DNA of 64,000 bases from CBDFNN01 sp965250215 (GCA_965250215.1 CBDFNN010000004.1:3782001-3846000); one strand, 5' to 3'; shown: positions 1 through 8,797, counted from the stretch's first letter. Translations and numbers: made by a program. The notes: generated from the letters alone by a model not told the origin.

Positions 1-1366
1 TTGGACTCCAAGACGGCTCCATGTCACTGAAAACATCGCTTGTGAAATTTCTCGTCTCCTGACTTACCATGTCAAGCACGTAAATATCGCTCTGCGAATT
101 CATGGAAGCCGAAAATGCAATCTTGCCTCCTTTTGGATTCCATGCAACAGACATGATAGCATCAACTCCAGGGACTCTGAAATGCTCGACGTCTTTACTT
201 CTAACATCGATAATTGCTATGGCATCGGATTCTCCACTTTTCACTGCGATAGCAATCTTTTTCCCATCGGGACTCCAGCTAATGCCCGGAGTTAAAATCT
301 TTAGACTCTCGAAACCAGTGTTGTCCTGACCATCGATAAGTTTTCGGGCACGTTTTCCATCGTTAGCATTTGCTACGAAGAGATCAAACAATCCATCCTT
401 GGTTGAAATGTATGCAACTTTATCACCTTGAGGAGAAATCGCAGGGCTGGTATTGAAGAAGCCACCCTTCTCCCTTGTAATAATGGGTTTGGCAATTTCC
501 TCCAGATCCTCCCGAACAGCCATTTCCGGCCAGTGTACTTTTTTAAGTGCTTTCTGCCACCTTTCCGATAGTTCTTTCAAAGAAAGTCCGATAGATCGCT
601 TGAAAGCTTGATCCACACTCCTCGTAAGTCGGAGTCGTTGCATGATCTCTGCAATTTTCTCTCTTCCGTATTGCTCGGAGATGTAGTCCCACACGGACTG
701 GCCACCGCGATAGGCAAAGTAGCCGCTTAAATAGGGAATAGGTGTGAGGTAGTTGTTGACAATGGCGTCTCGGACATACATGTCGGAGTTGGTGTCCCAA
801 CCAAGCGCATCATATTCAGATAGACCCTCATTGAACCAGAGAGGGATATTTAGTTGAATGTTGTTTTGAATGATCGATTGAATGGAGCCTCCATAAAACA
901 TGTCATTGATCACAGCATGGACCAACTCGTGATGGACTACGCGGCGGTAGTCACGGTAGTCTCCTGTAAAGGGAATGGCAATTCGGTTCTTGAACAGCTC
1001 CGTCACTCCACCTATGCCTTCGGAGTATTCTGGCAGCTGAACCGCATTGGTCACCGCAAAATCGTTGTGACTTTGGTAGGCCATAAATGCGATTCGATCG
1101 GAAATCTCATGATCGAAATCTTTTGAAATCTGTCTATAGGCGTCTTCCGCAGCGTGAGCCGTGAACTCGGCTAGATACTTTCCCTCATCCTCGTAATAGT
1201 AGACATCAAAATGTTTTGACTGAACGAAATACCACTCATGATTTTGATAGTGGACTTTATTCTTCCCGAAACGGAAGTATTGGGCATTTACCGAAGAATG
1301 GGTACCCGTTAAAACAAATACTGCGATTAAGAGAAATTGCCAGGTTCTAGTGACCGTCCTATTCAT
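1..1366 (-). CDS. Exported zinc-metalloprotease-like protein fused to a TolB/PD40 beta-propeller (C-terminus beyond window)
   Basis: An open frame of 455 codons runs on the minus strand from an ATG at 1366 through the left edge, so the C-terminus is missing. The N-terminus is a signal peptide ending near SVNAQ (residue about 29). HELVH at residues 146-150, followed about 40 residues later by NEGLSEY, fits a gluzincin (peptidase MA-like) zinc site with Glu as third ligand. From about residue 290, repeats of the type ISPQGDKVAY, WSPDGKKIAI and WNPKGGKIAF are PD40/WD40-like propeller blades. The product is probably periplasmic or surface-exposed. The same protease-propeller architecture is common in Bacteroidota-related genomes. 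The substrate is unknown. No partner gene is visible, because the next gene is 327 bp upstream. Confidence 0.85.
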   Translation of the reverse strand, partial: MNRTVTRTWQFLLIAVFVLTGTHSSVNAQYFRFGKNKVHYQNHEWYFVQSKHFDVYYYEDEGKYLAEFTAHAAEDAYRQISKDFDHEISDRIAFMAYQSHNDFAVTNAVQLPEYSEGIGGVTELFKNRIAIPFTGDYRDYRRVVHHELVHAVINDMFYGGSIQSIIQNNIQLNIPLWFNEGLSEYDALGWDTNSDMYVRDAIVNNYLTPIPYLSGYFAYRGGQSVWDYISEQYGREKIAEIMQRLRLTRSVDQAFKRSIGLSLKELSERWQKALKKVHWPEMAVREDLEEIAKPIITREKGGFFNTSPAISPQGDKVAYISTKDGLFDLFVANANDGKRARKLIDGQDNTGFESLKILTPGISWSPDGKKIAIAVKSGESDAIAIIDVRSKDVEHFRVPGVDAIMSVAWNPKGGKIAFSASMNSQSDIYVLDMVSQETRNFTSDVFSDMEPSWSP

Positions 1367-1393
1367 GTTTTTTCCTCGGAGAGAAGTCGTCTT

Positions 1394-1416
1394 AGAAACC
1401 GGGGCACTTGGTTTCT
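1394..1416. other. Small hairpin in the leader of the protease-propeller gene
   Basis: AGAAACC (1394-1400) and GGTTTCT (1410-1416) form a perfect 7-bp stem with a 9-nt loop, about 28 bases upstream of the ATG at 1366. There is no T-run, so it is not an obvious terminator. It could be chance or a leader structure. The rest of 1367-1693 holds a second inverted repeat (1607-1670) and no gene I can support. Confidence 0.25.
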
Positions 1417-1606
1417 CACGGAGACGAAATATTTTTGTGTAATCTACTATGATTGCCGCTAATCATTGTGTCAATGTAACAGCCAATTCGTTTAAGATCA
1501 CTAGTTAAAAACCTAGGTATTTCAATAAGGAATACCCAGAATTGTTGCTACTCGACTGAGCAGAATACATTCCCAAGAAACTTACAGTCAAGGCGCAAGA
1601 TGTGAC

Positions 1607-1670
1607 GATTGAGCCCTTGCTTTCGTCATGTCAAAAAAGCGGCTATTCAAAAATGACAAGGGTCTCAATC
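1607..1670 (-). terminator. Imperfect long hairpin downstream of the ABC permease gene
   Basis: GATTGAGCCCTTG (1607-1619) pairs with CAAGGGTCTCAATC (1657-1670) apart from one bulged base, enclosing 37 nt. It lies 24 bp past the stop of the minus-strand permease gene, where a terminator is expected. No U-tract follows on that strand, so it may instead be a processing or mRNA-stabilising structure. Confidence 0.35.
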
Positions 1671-1693
1671 TAGGGGACCCAGTGAAGAGGAAA

Positions 1694-2992
1694 TCAGGCA
1701 TATTTCATCCACTTAATTAGATCCTTGAAACTTGCCTTTTTACCATACATGAGAACTCCAACCCGATAGATTTTTGCGCAAACCTTTACAGCCAACAAGA
1801 AGCTAAGTAGCAGAACTAGGAGGGAAAGACCGATTTGCCAAAAGGGTACCACTGTGGCACCCATTCTTGCAGGCATCAATATAGGCGAGATGAACGGTAA
1901 TATCGATGTGACTACGGCCAATGTTGAGTCAGGAGAGGCCACAACCGGAGTCACGAGCATAAAGGCTGCGATGACCGGTATCACCAGAGGAATACTCAGA
2001 GTTTGGGCATCACTTTCTTGTTCCGACGCTGCTCCAATAGCTGCATAAAACGATGCGAAGAGTAAGAAGCCGAACAAATAGAAGAAGGGCAGGAAAATAA
2101 CCAAGCGGTAGGGAAATTCGGGCATCAAGTCGTTGATCGATGCCAGAACTTCTTCTTGACTCGCAGAATCGGCCAATTCAAGCGCTCCTGGATCAATAAA
2201 CGATGCTGCAATTGGTCCGGCTACAGCGGACATGCCAATCATGAAACTGGTCCAAATCATGAGCTGAACCAAGCTTACCGCTCCGATCCCTAGAATTTTT
2301 CCCAACATCAAATTAAAAGGCTTGATAGAGGAAATGACCACTTCCATTATCCGGCTGCTCTTCTCTTCTATCACCCCTCGAAAAACGAGACTTCCATACA
2401 AAAGAATGCTCATATACATGACGAATCCAGCAAAATATCCGATTCCTGCTGACAGAAAGCTCCAGTCGGCACTATCTCCTTCCTCCGAAACCTTAACCGT
2501 CTTAATGGACGTGTCTGCCTGACCCAACTCTACAATTTGCTCCGATGCACCTGCTGTCATCATCCTATTTCGACGGACAACTTTATTTACTGCTGATCCC
2601 AGACGTGGGATCAGACTCACCGATGCCCCTTCCTTAGAGAAATAGGTAACATCACCTTGCCCCTCTACAATTTCTTTGTCAATCACGATATAAGCTTTCA
2701 ATTCCTCTCGATTGACTCTTGCCCTTAAGGAGTCTTCCGGCAAGCTGCTATGCTCTAGATTTAAAGAAGAAATGTTAACCAGCTCTTCCCCAATGACCTC
2801 AGTATGGTCAACCAGGGCAATGGGTCTATCCGCGTCATCAGATTTAGAAGCGAAATAGCCCCCTACAGCTGTGATGCCCATCATGGCTACCATCGCGACT
2901 GGCACCAGAAGTGTGCTGATGATGAATGCTTTCGATTTGATGCGCTCCGAGAATTCTCTCGAGAAAACGATCCAAGTTTTTGAGTTGAACAT
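1694..2992 (-). CDS. ABC transporter permease, NatB/YhaP-like ABC-2 family
   Basis: This 432-residue membrane protein begins with an N-terminal anchor (residues about 22-48) typical of ABC-2 permeases of the NatB type. A roughly 130-residue extracytoplasmic domain follows, and then five or so hydrophobic segments in the C-terminal half. The family exports ions, drugs or peptides together with a separate ATPase. That ATPase lies immediately upstream: its stop codon ends at 2995, 2 bp before this start, so the two genes are surely co-transcribed. The substrate cannot be told from sequence. Length and layout are normal for the family. Confidence 0.85.
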   Translation of the reverse strand: MFNSKTWIVFSREFSERIKSKAFIISTLLVPVAMVAMMGITAVGGYFASKSDDADRPIALVDHTEVIGEELVNISSLNLEHSSLPEDSLRARVNREELKAYIVIDKEIVEGQGDVTYFSKEGASVSLIPRLGSAVNKVVRRNRMMTAGASEQIVELGQADTSIKTVKVSEEGDSADWSFLSAGIGYFAGFVMYMSILLYGSLVFRGVIEEKSSRIMEVVISSIKPFNLMLGKILGIGAVSLVQLMIWTSFMIGMSAVAGPIAASFIDPGALELADSASQEEVLASINDLMPEFPYRLVIFLPFFYLFGFLLFASFYAAIGAASEQESDAQTLSIPLVIPVIAAFMLVTPVVASPDSTLAVVTSILPFISPILMPARMGATVVPFWQIGLSLLVLLLSFLLAVKVCAKIYRVGVLMYGKKASFKDLIKWMKYA

Positions 2993-2994
2993 GC

Positions 2995-3906
2995 TTAATT
3001 GGCTTGGGCATTTTGAACGGTCGAAATAAATATCTCATTCAAGGATGGCTCGACGAGCTCATATTTGAATACATCCACGGCTGCTAATGCTTCGTCCAGC
3101 ATTTTCCTTGCGTCAATTTCAGGTGTAAGCGCAACCTCGACGTGGTTGTTGGAAAGTGCCGAAATCCTAATTCCTCTCTCTTTCCAAGAGTCAACAAAAC
3201 TTTCGTCTCCCGAGAATTCCAAGATCATGGTGTTTCGACCAAAGGATTTCTTGAGTTCTCGCAGATTGCCAGCTAGGATGGCTGTTCCATCGTTGACAAG
3301 ACAGATTTCATCACACATTTGCTCCACCTGCTCCATTCTATGGGAAGCGAAAAGAATAGTCTTACCCTTGTTCTTCAACTCTAGAATAACTTCCTGAAGT
3401 AACTCTGAGTTAATAGGGTCCAGACCACTGAACGGTTCATCGAAAATGAGGAGATCCGGGTCATGGGCAACCGTAGAAATAAACTGAACTTTCTGCTGCA
3501 TTCCTTTAGATAATTCCGTGACTTTCTTGCTACCCCATGAGACGGCGTCGAATCTTTTGAGCCAGTATTCAATCGCCTTTGTCGCAGCTGAGGAACCCAT
3601 TCCTTTCAATCTTGCCAAATAGATGAGCTGATCTTTCACCTTCATTTTCTTATAGAGACCACGTTCTTCCGGTAGATAGCCCATTCGCTCCTGTGAATGA
3701 GGGCCGACGATCTCTCCTCCGAAAGTCACTGATCCGCTGTCCGGGATCGTGATATACGCGATCATTCGAATGGTCGAAGTTTTGCCAGCGCCATTCGGAC
3801 CAAGTAATCCGAAAATTCGACCTGGCTCGGCGTCGAAGGTCACTCCGTCTACGGCTTTGACTGAGCCGTAGCTCTTCCGCACATCTTTAACTTCTAATAG
3901 GGCCAT
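2995..3906 (-). CDS. ABC transporter ATP-binding protein, NatA/YhaQ-like
   Basis: This 303-residue protein is the nucleotide-binding subunit for the permease encoded 2 bp downstream. Walker A is GPNGAGKTS (36-44), the signature region is LSKGMQQK (132-139, an LSxGMxQ variant usual in this group) and Walker B is LLIFDE (152-157), followed by a D-loop GLDP. The last 80 or so residues match the extra C-terminal domain (DUF4162-like) found in NatA-type ATPases. It acts on the cytoplasmic face. ATG start, with no obvious ribosome binding site, as elsewhere in this window. Confidence 0.92.
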   Translation of the reverse strand: MALLEVKDVRKSYGSVKAVDGVTFDAEPGRIFGLLGPNGAGKTSTIRMIAYITIPDSGSVTFGGEIVGPHSQERMGYLPEERGLYKKMKVKDQLIYLARLKGMGSSAATKAIEYWLKRFDAVSWGSKKVTELSKGMQQKVQFISTVAHDPDLLIFDEPFSGLDPINSELLQEVILELKNKGKTILFASHRMEQVEQMCDEICLVNDGTAILAGNLRELKKSFGRNTMILEFSGDESFVDSWKERGIRISALSNNHVEVALTPEIDARKMLDEALAAVDVFKYELVEPSLNEIFISTVQNAQAN

Positions 3907-3959
3907 GGTGGTGGGTTAGTTTGTATAAACTACGAGATCTGAAGATCGAGGTTGCAGGG

Positions 3960-4116
3960 CAGTCGTCAGCTCTCAGAGGTCAGTCATCAGAAATTGAGTG
4001 CAGTGCTAGCACCAAATTAGAAGGAAGATTGGAAGGTTAGAAAGGAATTTCGTTCCTATCTATATGATGCTTTCTTGTTCGGCTGAGAATCTTGTCTTTC
4101 TGAAAGCTGACGACTG
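3960..4116. repeat. MITE-like intergenic element bounded by 18-bp inverted repeats
   Basis: The arms CAGTCGTCAGCTCTCAGA (3960-3977) and TCTGAAAGCTGACGACTG (4099-4116) are reverse complements at 17 of 18 positions and enclose 121 noncoding bases. Further GTCAGTCATCAG and CTGACGAC motifs sit just inside and outside the arms. The interior contains a smaller hairpin around GGAATTTCGTTCC. It fills most of the 222-bp gap between the ABC ATPase gene and the next gene. It may be a miniature inverted-repeat element or a regulatory structure. I see no second copy in this window. Confidence 0.5.
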
Positions 4117-4128
4117 AATTCTGACGAC

Positions 4129-4419
4129 TTATAATAGTCCAATCCTAGATGCCGGAATCGGGATCAGATAGTGGTGCTCAAAAACATCTTCGTGAATTCC
4201 GAATTGTCCGGTTCCGCGAAAGTCCACAACGATGTATTTCTCGGAGATACTTTGGACCTCACCGATACCATAGTAAAGAGGCATCGGGCCGTAATAGACC
4301 AGTTGGCCTCGATCCAACTTACTCTGCCAAGCCCTTCTATGAAAGGCCGGTGTCGGCGGTAGCATTTCCAATCGATATGGGGACCGTAGTTCTTGCACTC
4401 CCGAATATACACATGTCAA
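4129..4419 (-). CDS. Small conserved-looking hypothetical protein
   Basis: This 96-codon frame starts with TTG at 4419. An in-frame GTG at codon 8 or ATG at codon 19 are alternatives. I do not recognise a family. The C-terminal half, with KYIVVDF, GTGQFGIHEDVFE and HHYLIPI, reads like a small beta-rich domain, and the composition is more protein-like than that of the overlapping frames on either strand. It stands alone between an inverted-repeat element and a divergent gene. Confidence 0.5.
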   Translation of the reverse strand: MTCVYSGVQELRSPYRLEMLPPTPAFHRRAWQSKLDRGQLVYYGPMPLYYGIGEVQSISEKYIVVDFRGTGQFGIHEDVFEHHYLIPIPASRIGLL

Positions 4420-4589
4420 AAGTTTGAATGGAAGACAAATAATTTTGACACATATCCAGATTATTTTAGGGGATCAATCCACTTGTGATCAGGTAGTAGT
4501 TTCCGCAATTGACCCACTGCCGAGACTGTTCTCAAGCGCTTCGTCGTTCCAAATCCTATCAGAAAAGTACTCGGTTCAAATCTATTTCG

Positions 4590-5162
4590 ATGAGATCTAC
4601 TAATAAAATTTACGATCGGCAGATTGGCCGTAATGCTCAGCTATTTGCAGAGTCACTCTCTAATTACGAAACGAAAGAAACTCGTTATCCCTACATTCGG
4701 ATCCTTGTCAGTATAATTGAACAAGCTCATCCAGAGTGGAATCAAGCACCTACAAAGGACTCCCAAATTGCCCATCTCGCAATGATGCTGAGCGGCGGAA
4801 TCTTGGACACGATTGAAGTGGCCGAAATTGTTCGCGTTCGAGATGAAGAACGAGGACTCATTCCCCCTCAAATACCTGCTAAGTCGGCTGAGGCTAAAGA
4901 AGAACCAGTCGAAGCCAAAGAAGACGAAAATACTCCAGAAGTAGAGACCAAGTCCGAGGAATCATCAGAGGTCAATTCTGACGAAATAAGTTCGGAGGAT
5001 GCGGAAACTATAGAAGAGGACGAGTCCAAGGGCGACTCATCGGATGACACAGATGAGGAGGAAGGTGATGAGGAGGAGCCTTCTTCGGATGATGAGCCTA
5101 CTTCGGATGAGGAGTCTCCCGAAGAAGACGACGATCAAGAAGAAGCCAAAGAAGAGAAGTAG
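4590..5162 (+). CDS. Small helical-domain protein with very acidic C-terminal tail (DUF4290-like?)
   Basis: I place the start at the ATG at 4590. The frame is open from 4509, but the first 27 codons of that longer frame look like noise. Residues 1-85 form a probable helical domain (GRNAQLFAES, RYPYIRILVSIIEQAHPEW) that weakly resembles DUF4290 proteins of Bacteroidota in its GRN-x-Q, Arg-rich and HP spacing. From about residue 100 to the end, the chain is almost entirely Glu, Asp, Ser, Lys and Pro and should be disordered. No signal peptide is present, so it is probably cytoplasmic. It converges on ruvC with a 13-bp gap. Function unknown. Confidence 0.75.
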   Translation: MRSTNKIYDRQIGRNAQLFAESLSNYETKETRYPYIRILVSIIEQAHPEWNQAPTKDSQIAHLAMMLSGGILDTIEVAEIVRVRDEERGLIPPQIPAKSAEAKEEPVEAKEDENTPEVETKSEESSEVNSDEISSEDAETIEEDESKGDSSDDTDEEEGDEEEPSSDDEPTSDEESPEEDDDQEEAKEEK

Positions 5163-5175
5163 AAACTAGGATGCC

Positions 5176-5709
5176 CTAGTGAATTCGATCTGGATTTGCT
5201 TTGACAAAGTCGTCCCAATTCTTATATCGAGAAGAACTGGAATGTCCGCTCCTATTTGCATGGCAAAGACTCACGGCTAAGGCGTCTGCTGAATCTTCCT
5301 TAATCTCTCCCGTTATCTCTAGAATCTGACAAATCATAAAGGCGACCTGCTTTTTGGAGGCATTTCCATTTCCCGTTACAGATTTTTTAACCTCCTTAGG
5401 CGTGTACTCGACAACTGGTATTTGCCGATGCATGGCGGCAAGCATGGCTGCAGCTTGAGCCCTTCCAAGTTTCAACATCGATTGCGGGTTGCCACCGTAG
5501 ATAGGCATTTCGATCGCGCATTCGTCTGGTTTGTGACGGTCAATCACCTCGGCCAGCTCGCTGTATATTCTCTTCAATCGGCTGGGATGGGACGTCTTTG
5601 CTCCCATCTCGATAGTACCAAATTCGATAACAGATAGTAGTTTCGCCTCTTTTTGGACCACCCCAAAACCGGTAAATAGAGAACCAGGGTCAATGCCCAG
5701 AATGATCAC
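5176..5709 (-). CDS. ruvC: Holliday junction resolvase RuvC
   Basis: RuvC is the endonuclease that cuts Holliday junctions bound by RuvAB in recombinational repair. The 177-residue protein has the four acidic catalytic residues at D7 (GIDPGS), E67 (AIEMPIY), D139 and D142 (EDSADAL), matching the E. coli set almost position for position. Its start lies 4 bp after the yebC stop, the classical yebC-ruvC arrangement. ruvA and ruvB are not in this window. The length is normal. Confidence 0.97.
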   Translation of the reverse strand: MIILGIDPGSLFTGFGVVQKEAKLLSVIEFGTIEMGAKTSHPSRLKRIYSELAEVIDRHKPDECAIEMPIYGGNPQSMLKLGRAQAAAMLAAMHRQIPVVEYTPKEVKKSVTGNGNASKKQVAFMICQILEITGEIKEDSADALAVSLCHANRSGHSSSSRYKNWDDFVKANPDRIH

Positions 5710-5713
5710 GACT

Positions 5714-6460
5714 CTAAGAGAGAGCCTCCATCACTGCATCATCAAATTCCATTGATGTGGCAACACTTTGAACGTCATCGTGCTCCTCGAGCATTTCGAT
5801 AAGTCTAGCAACCTTGCGAGCGTCATCAGTCGCAACTGTTGTCGTCGTTGTAGGAATTCGTTCTAGAGTGTCTGAACTCGGAGTAATTCCCGCAGTATTG
5901 AGTGCCGCATTTACGTCTCCAAAGGATTCAATGGGAGTTGTAATTGTGTACACCTCATCGTCTTGAACCAAATCTTCAGCGCCTGCTTCGACTACTAATT
6001 CAAACAGTTCAAGCTCGTCGAGTCCTTCCGCCGGTACTTCAATAATTCCTTTTCGGTCAAACATGAATGCGACGGAGCCATTGGTGCCCATATTTCCTCC
6101 ACACTTTGAAAAGATGTGTCGGATGTCGGCTACAGATCGATTTGTGTTGTCAGTCAGTACGTCGACAAAAACGGCGATAGCAGCAGGACCGTACCCTTCA
6201 TAGCTAGCCTCAACATAATCGGCTCCTTCGATCTCTCCCGTTCCGCGCTTAATGGCCCTTTCCATATTGTCTTTGGGCATATTGGCGGCCTTAGCCTTGT
6301 CGATATGCAATGCTAGCTTGGCATTCGATCCAACATCGCCTCCCCCGTCACGGGCAGCCATCATGATGTCTCGGATGATGCGTGCCCATATCTTGGACCG
6401 CTTGGCATCGTTGACACCTTTCTTTCTTTTAACCTTCGACCATTTATTATGTCCTGCCAT
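5714..6460 (-). CDS. yebC: YebC/PmpR-family protein (TACO1-type)
   Basis: The 248-residue protein begins with the family hallmark MAGHNKWSKVKRKKG. It also carries the conserved stretches NMPKDNMERAIKRG and YEGYGP, and NGSVAFMFDRKG near residue 127. Family members have been described as transcription regulators and, more recently, as factors that relieve ribosome stalling. It acts in the cytoplasm. It is the first gene of a two-gene unit with ruvC. The length is normal. Confidence 0.95.
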   Translation of the reverse strand: MAGHNKWSKVKRKKGVNDAKRSKIWARIIRDIMMAARDGGGDVGSNAKLALHIDKAKAANMPKDNMERAIKRGTGEIEGADYVEASYEGYGPAAIAVFVDVLTDNTNRSVADIRHIFSKCGGNMGTNGSVAFMFDRKGIIEVPAEGLDELELFELVVEAGAEDLVQDDEVYTITTPIESFGDVNAALNTAGITPSSDTLERIPTTTTTVATDDARKVARLIEMLEEHDDVQSVATSMEFDDAVMEALS

Positions 6461-6579
6461 GACTAATTCTTCCGATGTATTATTTCAATTGGTAGTGTTA
6501 TTAACACGCACGAATGAGTCGCAAGTTTTCAGGTCAATTACCACATTGGCAAGCGAGTAGATAATTTAAGAATCCGAGT

Positions 6580-7104
6580 CTATCGCCCCCAATCTGGAGT
6601 GGGCGTGTCTGGATTGAAGAGTTCGCTAATATAGTATGGCCGCCTGTTCACGAGGAGCCCAGAATAGAGTTTAGGCTTAGACTTTATAACCATAATACTC
6701 GGTAGCTTCCCACTCGGAAATACTCTAGCTGAGTGTCCTCTTTGTAGTACCAAGTGCCCCAAATGGTGAAACACAAGTGCTTCATTGTCCTGATCTGCCC
6801 TGTTCGACCAGCATGGAATAGTACCAGAGATAGTTAGCTCGAGCGAATCAGAATGTTGTTCATCATACCATGAAGAATATCCGCACACAACTGATTCGTC
6901 TATGGTGATCTCTCCAACAACTTCTATTTGAACAGAATCAACTTTTTCATCAAGGGTCAAACCCCTTGCAGATGCCTCCTCTTTGAAATTCTGTTGATGC
7001 ATTAGAATTTCTGTATGAATATCACGAGTTCCATCTTCGGAGTCTCCTCGAAAAATATCACAGCCAGCAAATACCACAGCAATGATCAAGATCAAGGGTT
7101 TCAT
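6580..7104 (-). CDS. Predicted lipoprotein of unknown function
   Basis: Starting at the ATG at 7104 gives a short signal peptide, MKPLILIIAVVFAGC, with lipobox FAGC and a lipidated Cys at residue 15. The frame is open from 7128, but the first 8 codons (MLMCQSGF) would spoil this signal. The mature part of about 160 residues contains no motif I recognise. A segment near residue 115 (FHHLGHLVLQRGH) is His-rich and could bind metal, but it lacks a Glu for an HExxH site. The gene follows the PLP enzyme by 23 bp and is probably co-transcribed with it. Confidence 0.7.
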   Translation of the reverse strand: MKPLILIIAVVFAGCDIFRGDSEDGTRDIHTEILMHQQNFKEEASARGLTLDEKVDSVQIEVVGEITIDESVVCGYSSWYDEQHSDSLELTISGTIPCWSNRADQDNEALVFHHLGHLVLQRGHSARVFPSGKLPSIMVIKSKPKLYSGLLVNRRPYYISELFNPDTPTPDWGR

Positions 7105-7127
7105 GAAACCACTTTGGCACATCAGCA

Positions 7128-8291
7128 CTACCAGACTTTGCCTCGAGCGTCTACCTTCAATTCTCCGATCGATTCCTCGTCATCGACTAGGTACATCTTG
7201 TCCTGAGTGTTGACGACCACGCAAACATGATGAGGGACTATTCGGACGCGATCTCCTACAGAAAGACTCGTACCACCTGGCGACGTTATCCAGCCGTGCT
7301 CCTCAGAGAAATTGGAAATCTTGACATGGGGTAAAGGGGTCATGGACTTGCTGCTGTGCAAAATTGTACCATAGCCTCTTTCACTGCTACCATCCGAAGT
7401 GAAGACTTTTTTTCCGGCGTCAATGAATAGTCTTTCTGTGCCATTGTCTTCACGATGCACACTGACGACAGTTGCAACGACCGTAACTGCACAGTCTTTC
7501 ATTTTGGCAGAACCAAGGTCGACTTGATTCATGTCGTTGAAAATGTATGTCCCAGGTCGGATTTCCGTAACTCGAACATCACCTTCTTTGGTATTGGAAA
7601 ATACTGAGGAGGAAGGAGTAGAGCCCAGACTCACCTCAAACCTGTCCCCATCTAGATCACAGGCTTTCACTACCGCTTTTGCGATGGATATGACGCGATC
7701 TCGTTCATCGTTCATCGCCCTTAACAATGCCTCACGAGGACTTTCCTTCTCATCTGCAGGCCCACCATAGGCGTTACCAGCATGGGTCAAAACACCGACG
7801 AGATTGAGGGAAGAAGACTGGCATACGGCTTTCGCCAAATCGATGGCCTCATCATCATTCCAAAGCACACCACACCTGCCGTAACCGGTATTCACGAGAA
7901 GAAGAACATCGACATCTTGCCCTTTGGAAGAAAAGAATTTTTCCGCGATATCAAGACCCTCTGGTGTATCGACGCAAAAAGAAATCTTGGCTTTGGCTGA
8001 CAGAGTGGAAATAAGACCCAGAGCATAGGGTCCAACAACGGGATAGGCTATCCGAACATCTGTAAAACCATCCCCAACAAACACTTCTGCCTCGGACGCC
8101 TTGGCAACGGTTATGCCCTTGGCTCCAGCTGCCAATTGCATTTTCGCAATCTCAAGCGACTTGTGTGTCTTGATATGCGGACGAAGGTTGACCCCTTGTT
8201 CGTCGGCACGTTTTTGCATGGATGAGATATTGCTCTCTAAGCGTTTTTTCTCAACAAGTATGCTTGGCGTAGGAATTTCGTAGATGGACAT
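7128..8291 (-). CDS. Fold-type III PLP enzyme, D-threonine aldolase / D-serine dehydratase-like
   Basis: The 387-residue protein opens with IPTPSILVEKKRLESN and RPHIKTHKS, the alanine-racemase-like barrel entry holding the PLP lysine (KTHK, about residues 44-47). The C-terminal domain has PHHVCVVV, the His-x-Cys zinc pair that typifies D-serine dehydratase and metal-dependent D-threonine aldolases. Known relatives cleave or dehydrate D-3-hydroxy-amino acids, and which substrate applies here cannot be read from sequence. It is cytoplasmic. A predicted lipoprotein gene follows closely. Confidence 0.85.
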   Translation of the reverse strand: MSIYEIPTPSILVEKKRLESNISSMQKRADEQGVNLRPHIKTHKSLEIAKMQLAAGAKGITVAKASEAEVFVGDGFTDVRIAYPVVGPYALGLISTLSAKAKISFCVDTPEGLDIAEKFFSSKGQDVDVLLLVNTGYGRCGVLWNDDEAIDLAKAVCQSSSLNLVGVLTHAGNAYGGPADEKESPREALLRAMNDERDRVISIAKAVVKACDLDGDRFEVSLGSTPSSSVFSNTKEGDVRVTEIRPGTYIFNDMNQVDLGSAKMKDCAVTVVATVVSVHREDNGTERLFIDAGKKVFTSDGSSERGYGTILHSSKSMTPLPHVKISNFSEEHGWITSPGGTSLSVGDRVRIVPHHVCVVVNTQDKMYLVDDEESIGELKVDARGKVW

Positions 8292-8376
8292 GTAGGGGCT
8301 AGATAAGAATTCGAAGATATCCTAGCAACTATCAGAAATGCCGATGTTCCTAGCGTCTGATATTCTGAGGCTGAAC

Positions 8377-8793
8377 CTAGCTCTTGACTGAGCCCATCGC
8401 TAAGCGCAATCTATTTCGCGCGTCTTCCAACTCTAGTCTCACTGCTTCCTTGTCCTCTCCCGAGCCGGCTTTTTCGAGGCGTTCTTTTGCACTTGCCTCG
8501 GCAGCTTGCGCACGCTCAAGATCAATCTCTCCAACCGCCTCAGCCGTCTCGGCGATCATAATTACTCGATTGTCGATAACCTCAACAAACCCTCCGCTAG
8601 TAGCGAAAGATATCTTCTTGCCATCCATTAAAGTAACATGAATGGCTCCAACTGCTGTTGCCGCCATCATTGGAGCATGCCCACTTAGGCATTCAAAAGC
8701 ACCCTGTACACCGGGTGCGCCAAATCGCTTTGCTTCCCCGCGAAAAACAACCTTGTCAGGCGTGACGATTTCTACAAGTAGTTGCTCTGCCAT
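8377..8793 (-). CDS. atpC: ATP synthase F1 epsilon subunit
   Basis: The 138-residue protein has the epsilon N-terminal beta-sandwich (EIVTPDKVVFRGEAKR, APGVQGAFECLSGHAPMM) and a C-terminal helical pair rich in Ala, Glu and Arg. It couples rotation of the central stalk to catalysis on F1. It starts 4 bp after the atpD stop. Only beta and epsilon are here. The remaining ATP synthase genes are absent, an arrangement known from Bacteroidota and relatives. Confidence 0.95.
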   Translation of the reverse strand: MAEQLLVEIVTPDKVVFRGEAKRFGAPGVQGAFECLSGHAPMMAATAVGAIHVTLMDGKKISFATSGGFVEVIDNRVIMIAETAEAVGEIDLERAQAAEASAKERLEKAGSGEDKEAVRLELEDARNRLRLAMGSVKS

Positions 8794-8797
8794 GTTT

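Noticed and set aside
4149..4427. Plus-strand frames opposite the small hypothetical gene
   Set aside because: Their translations are rich in Arg, Ser and His without any plausible fold, whereas the minus-strand frame reads as a beta-rich domain.
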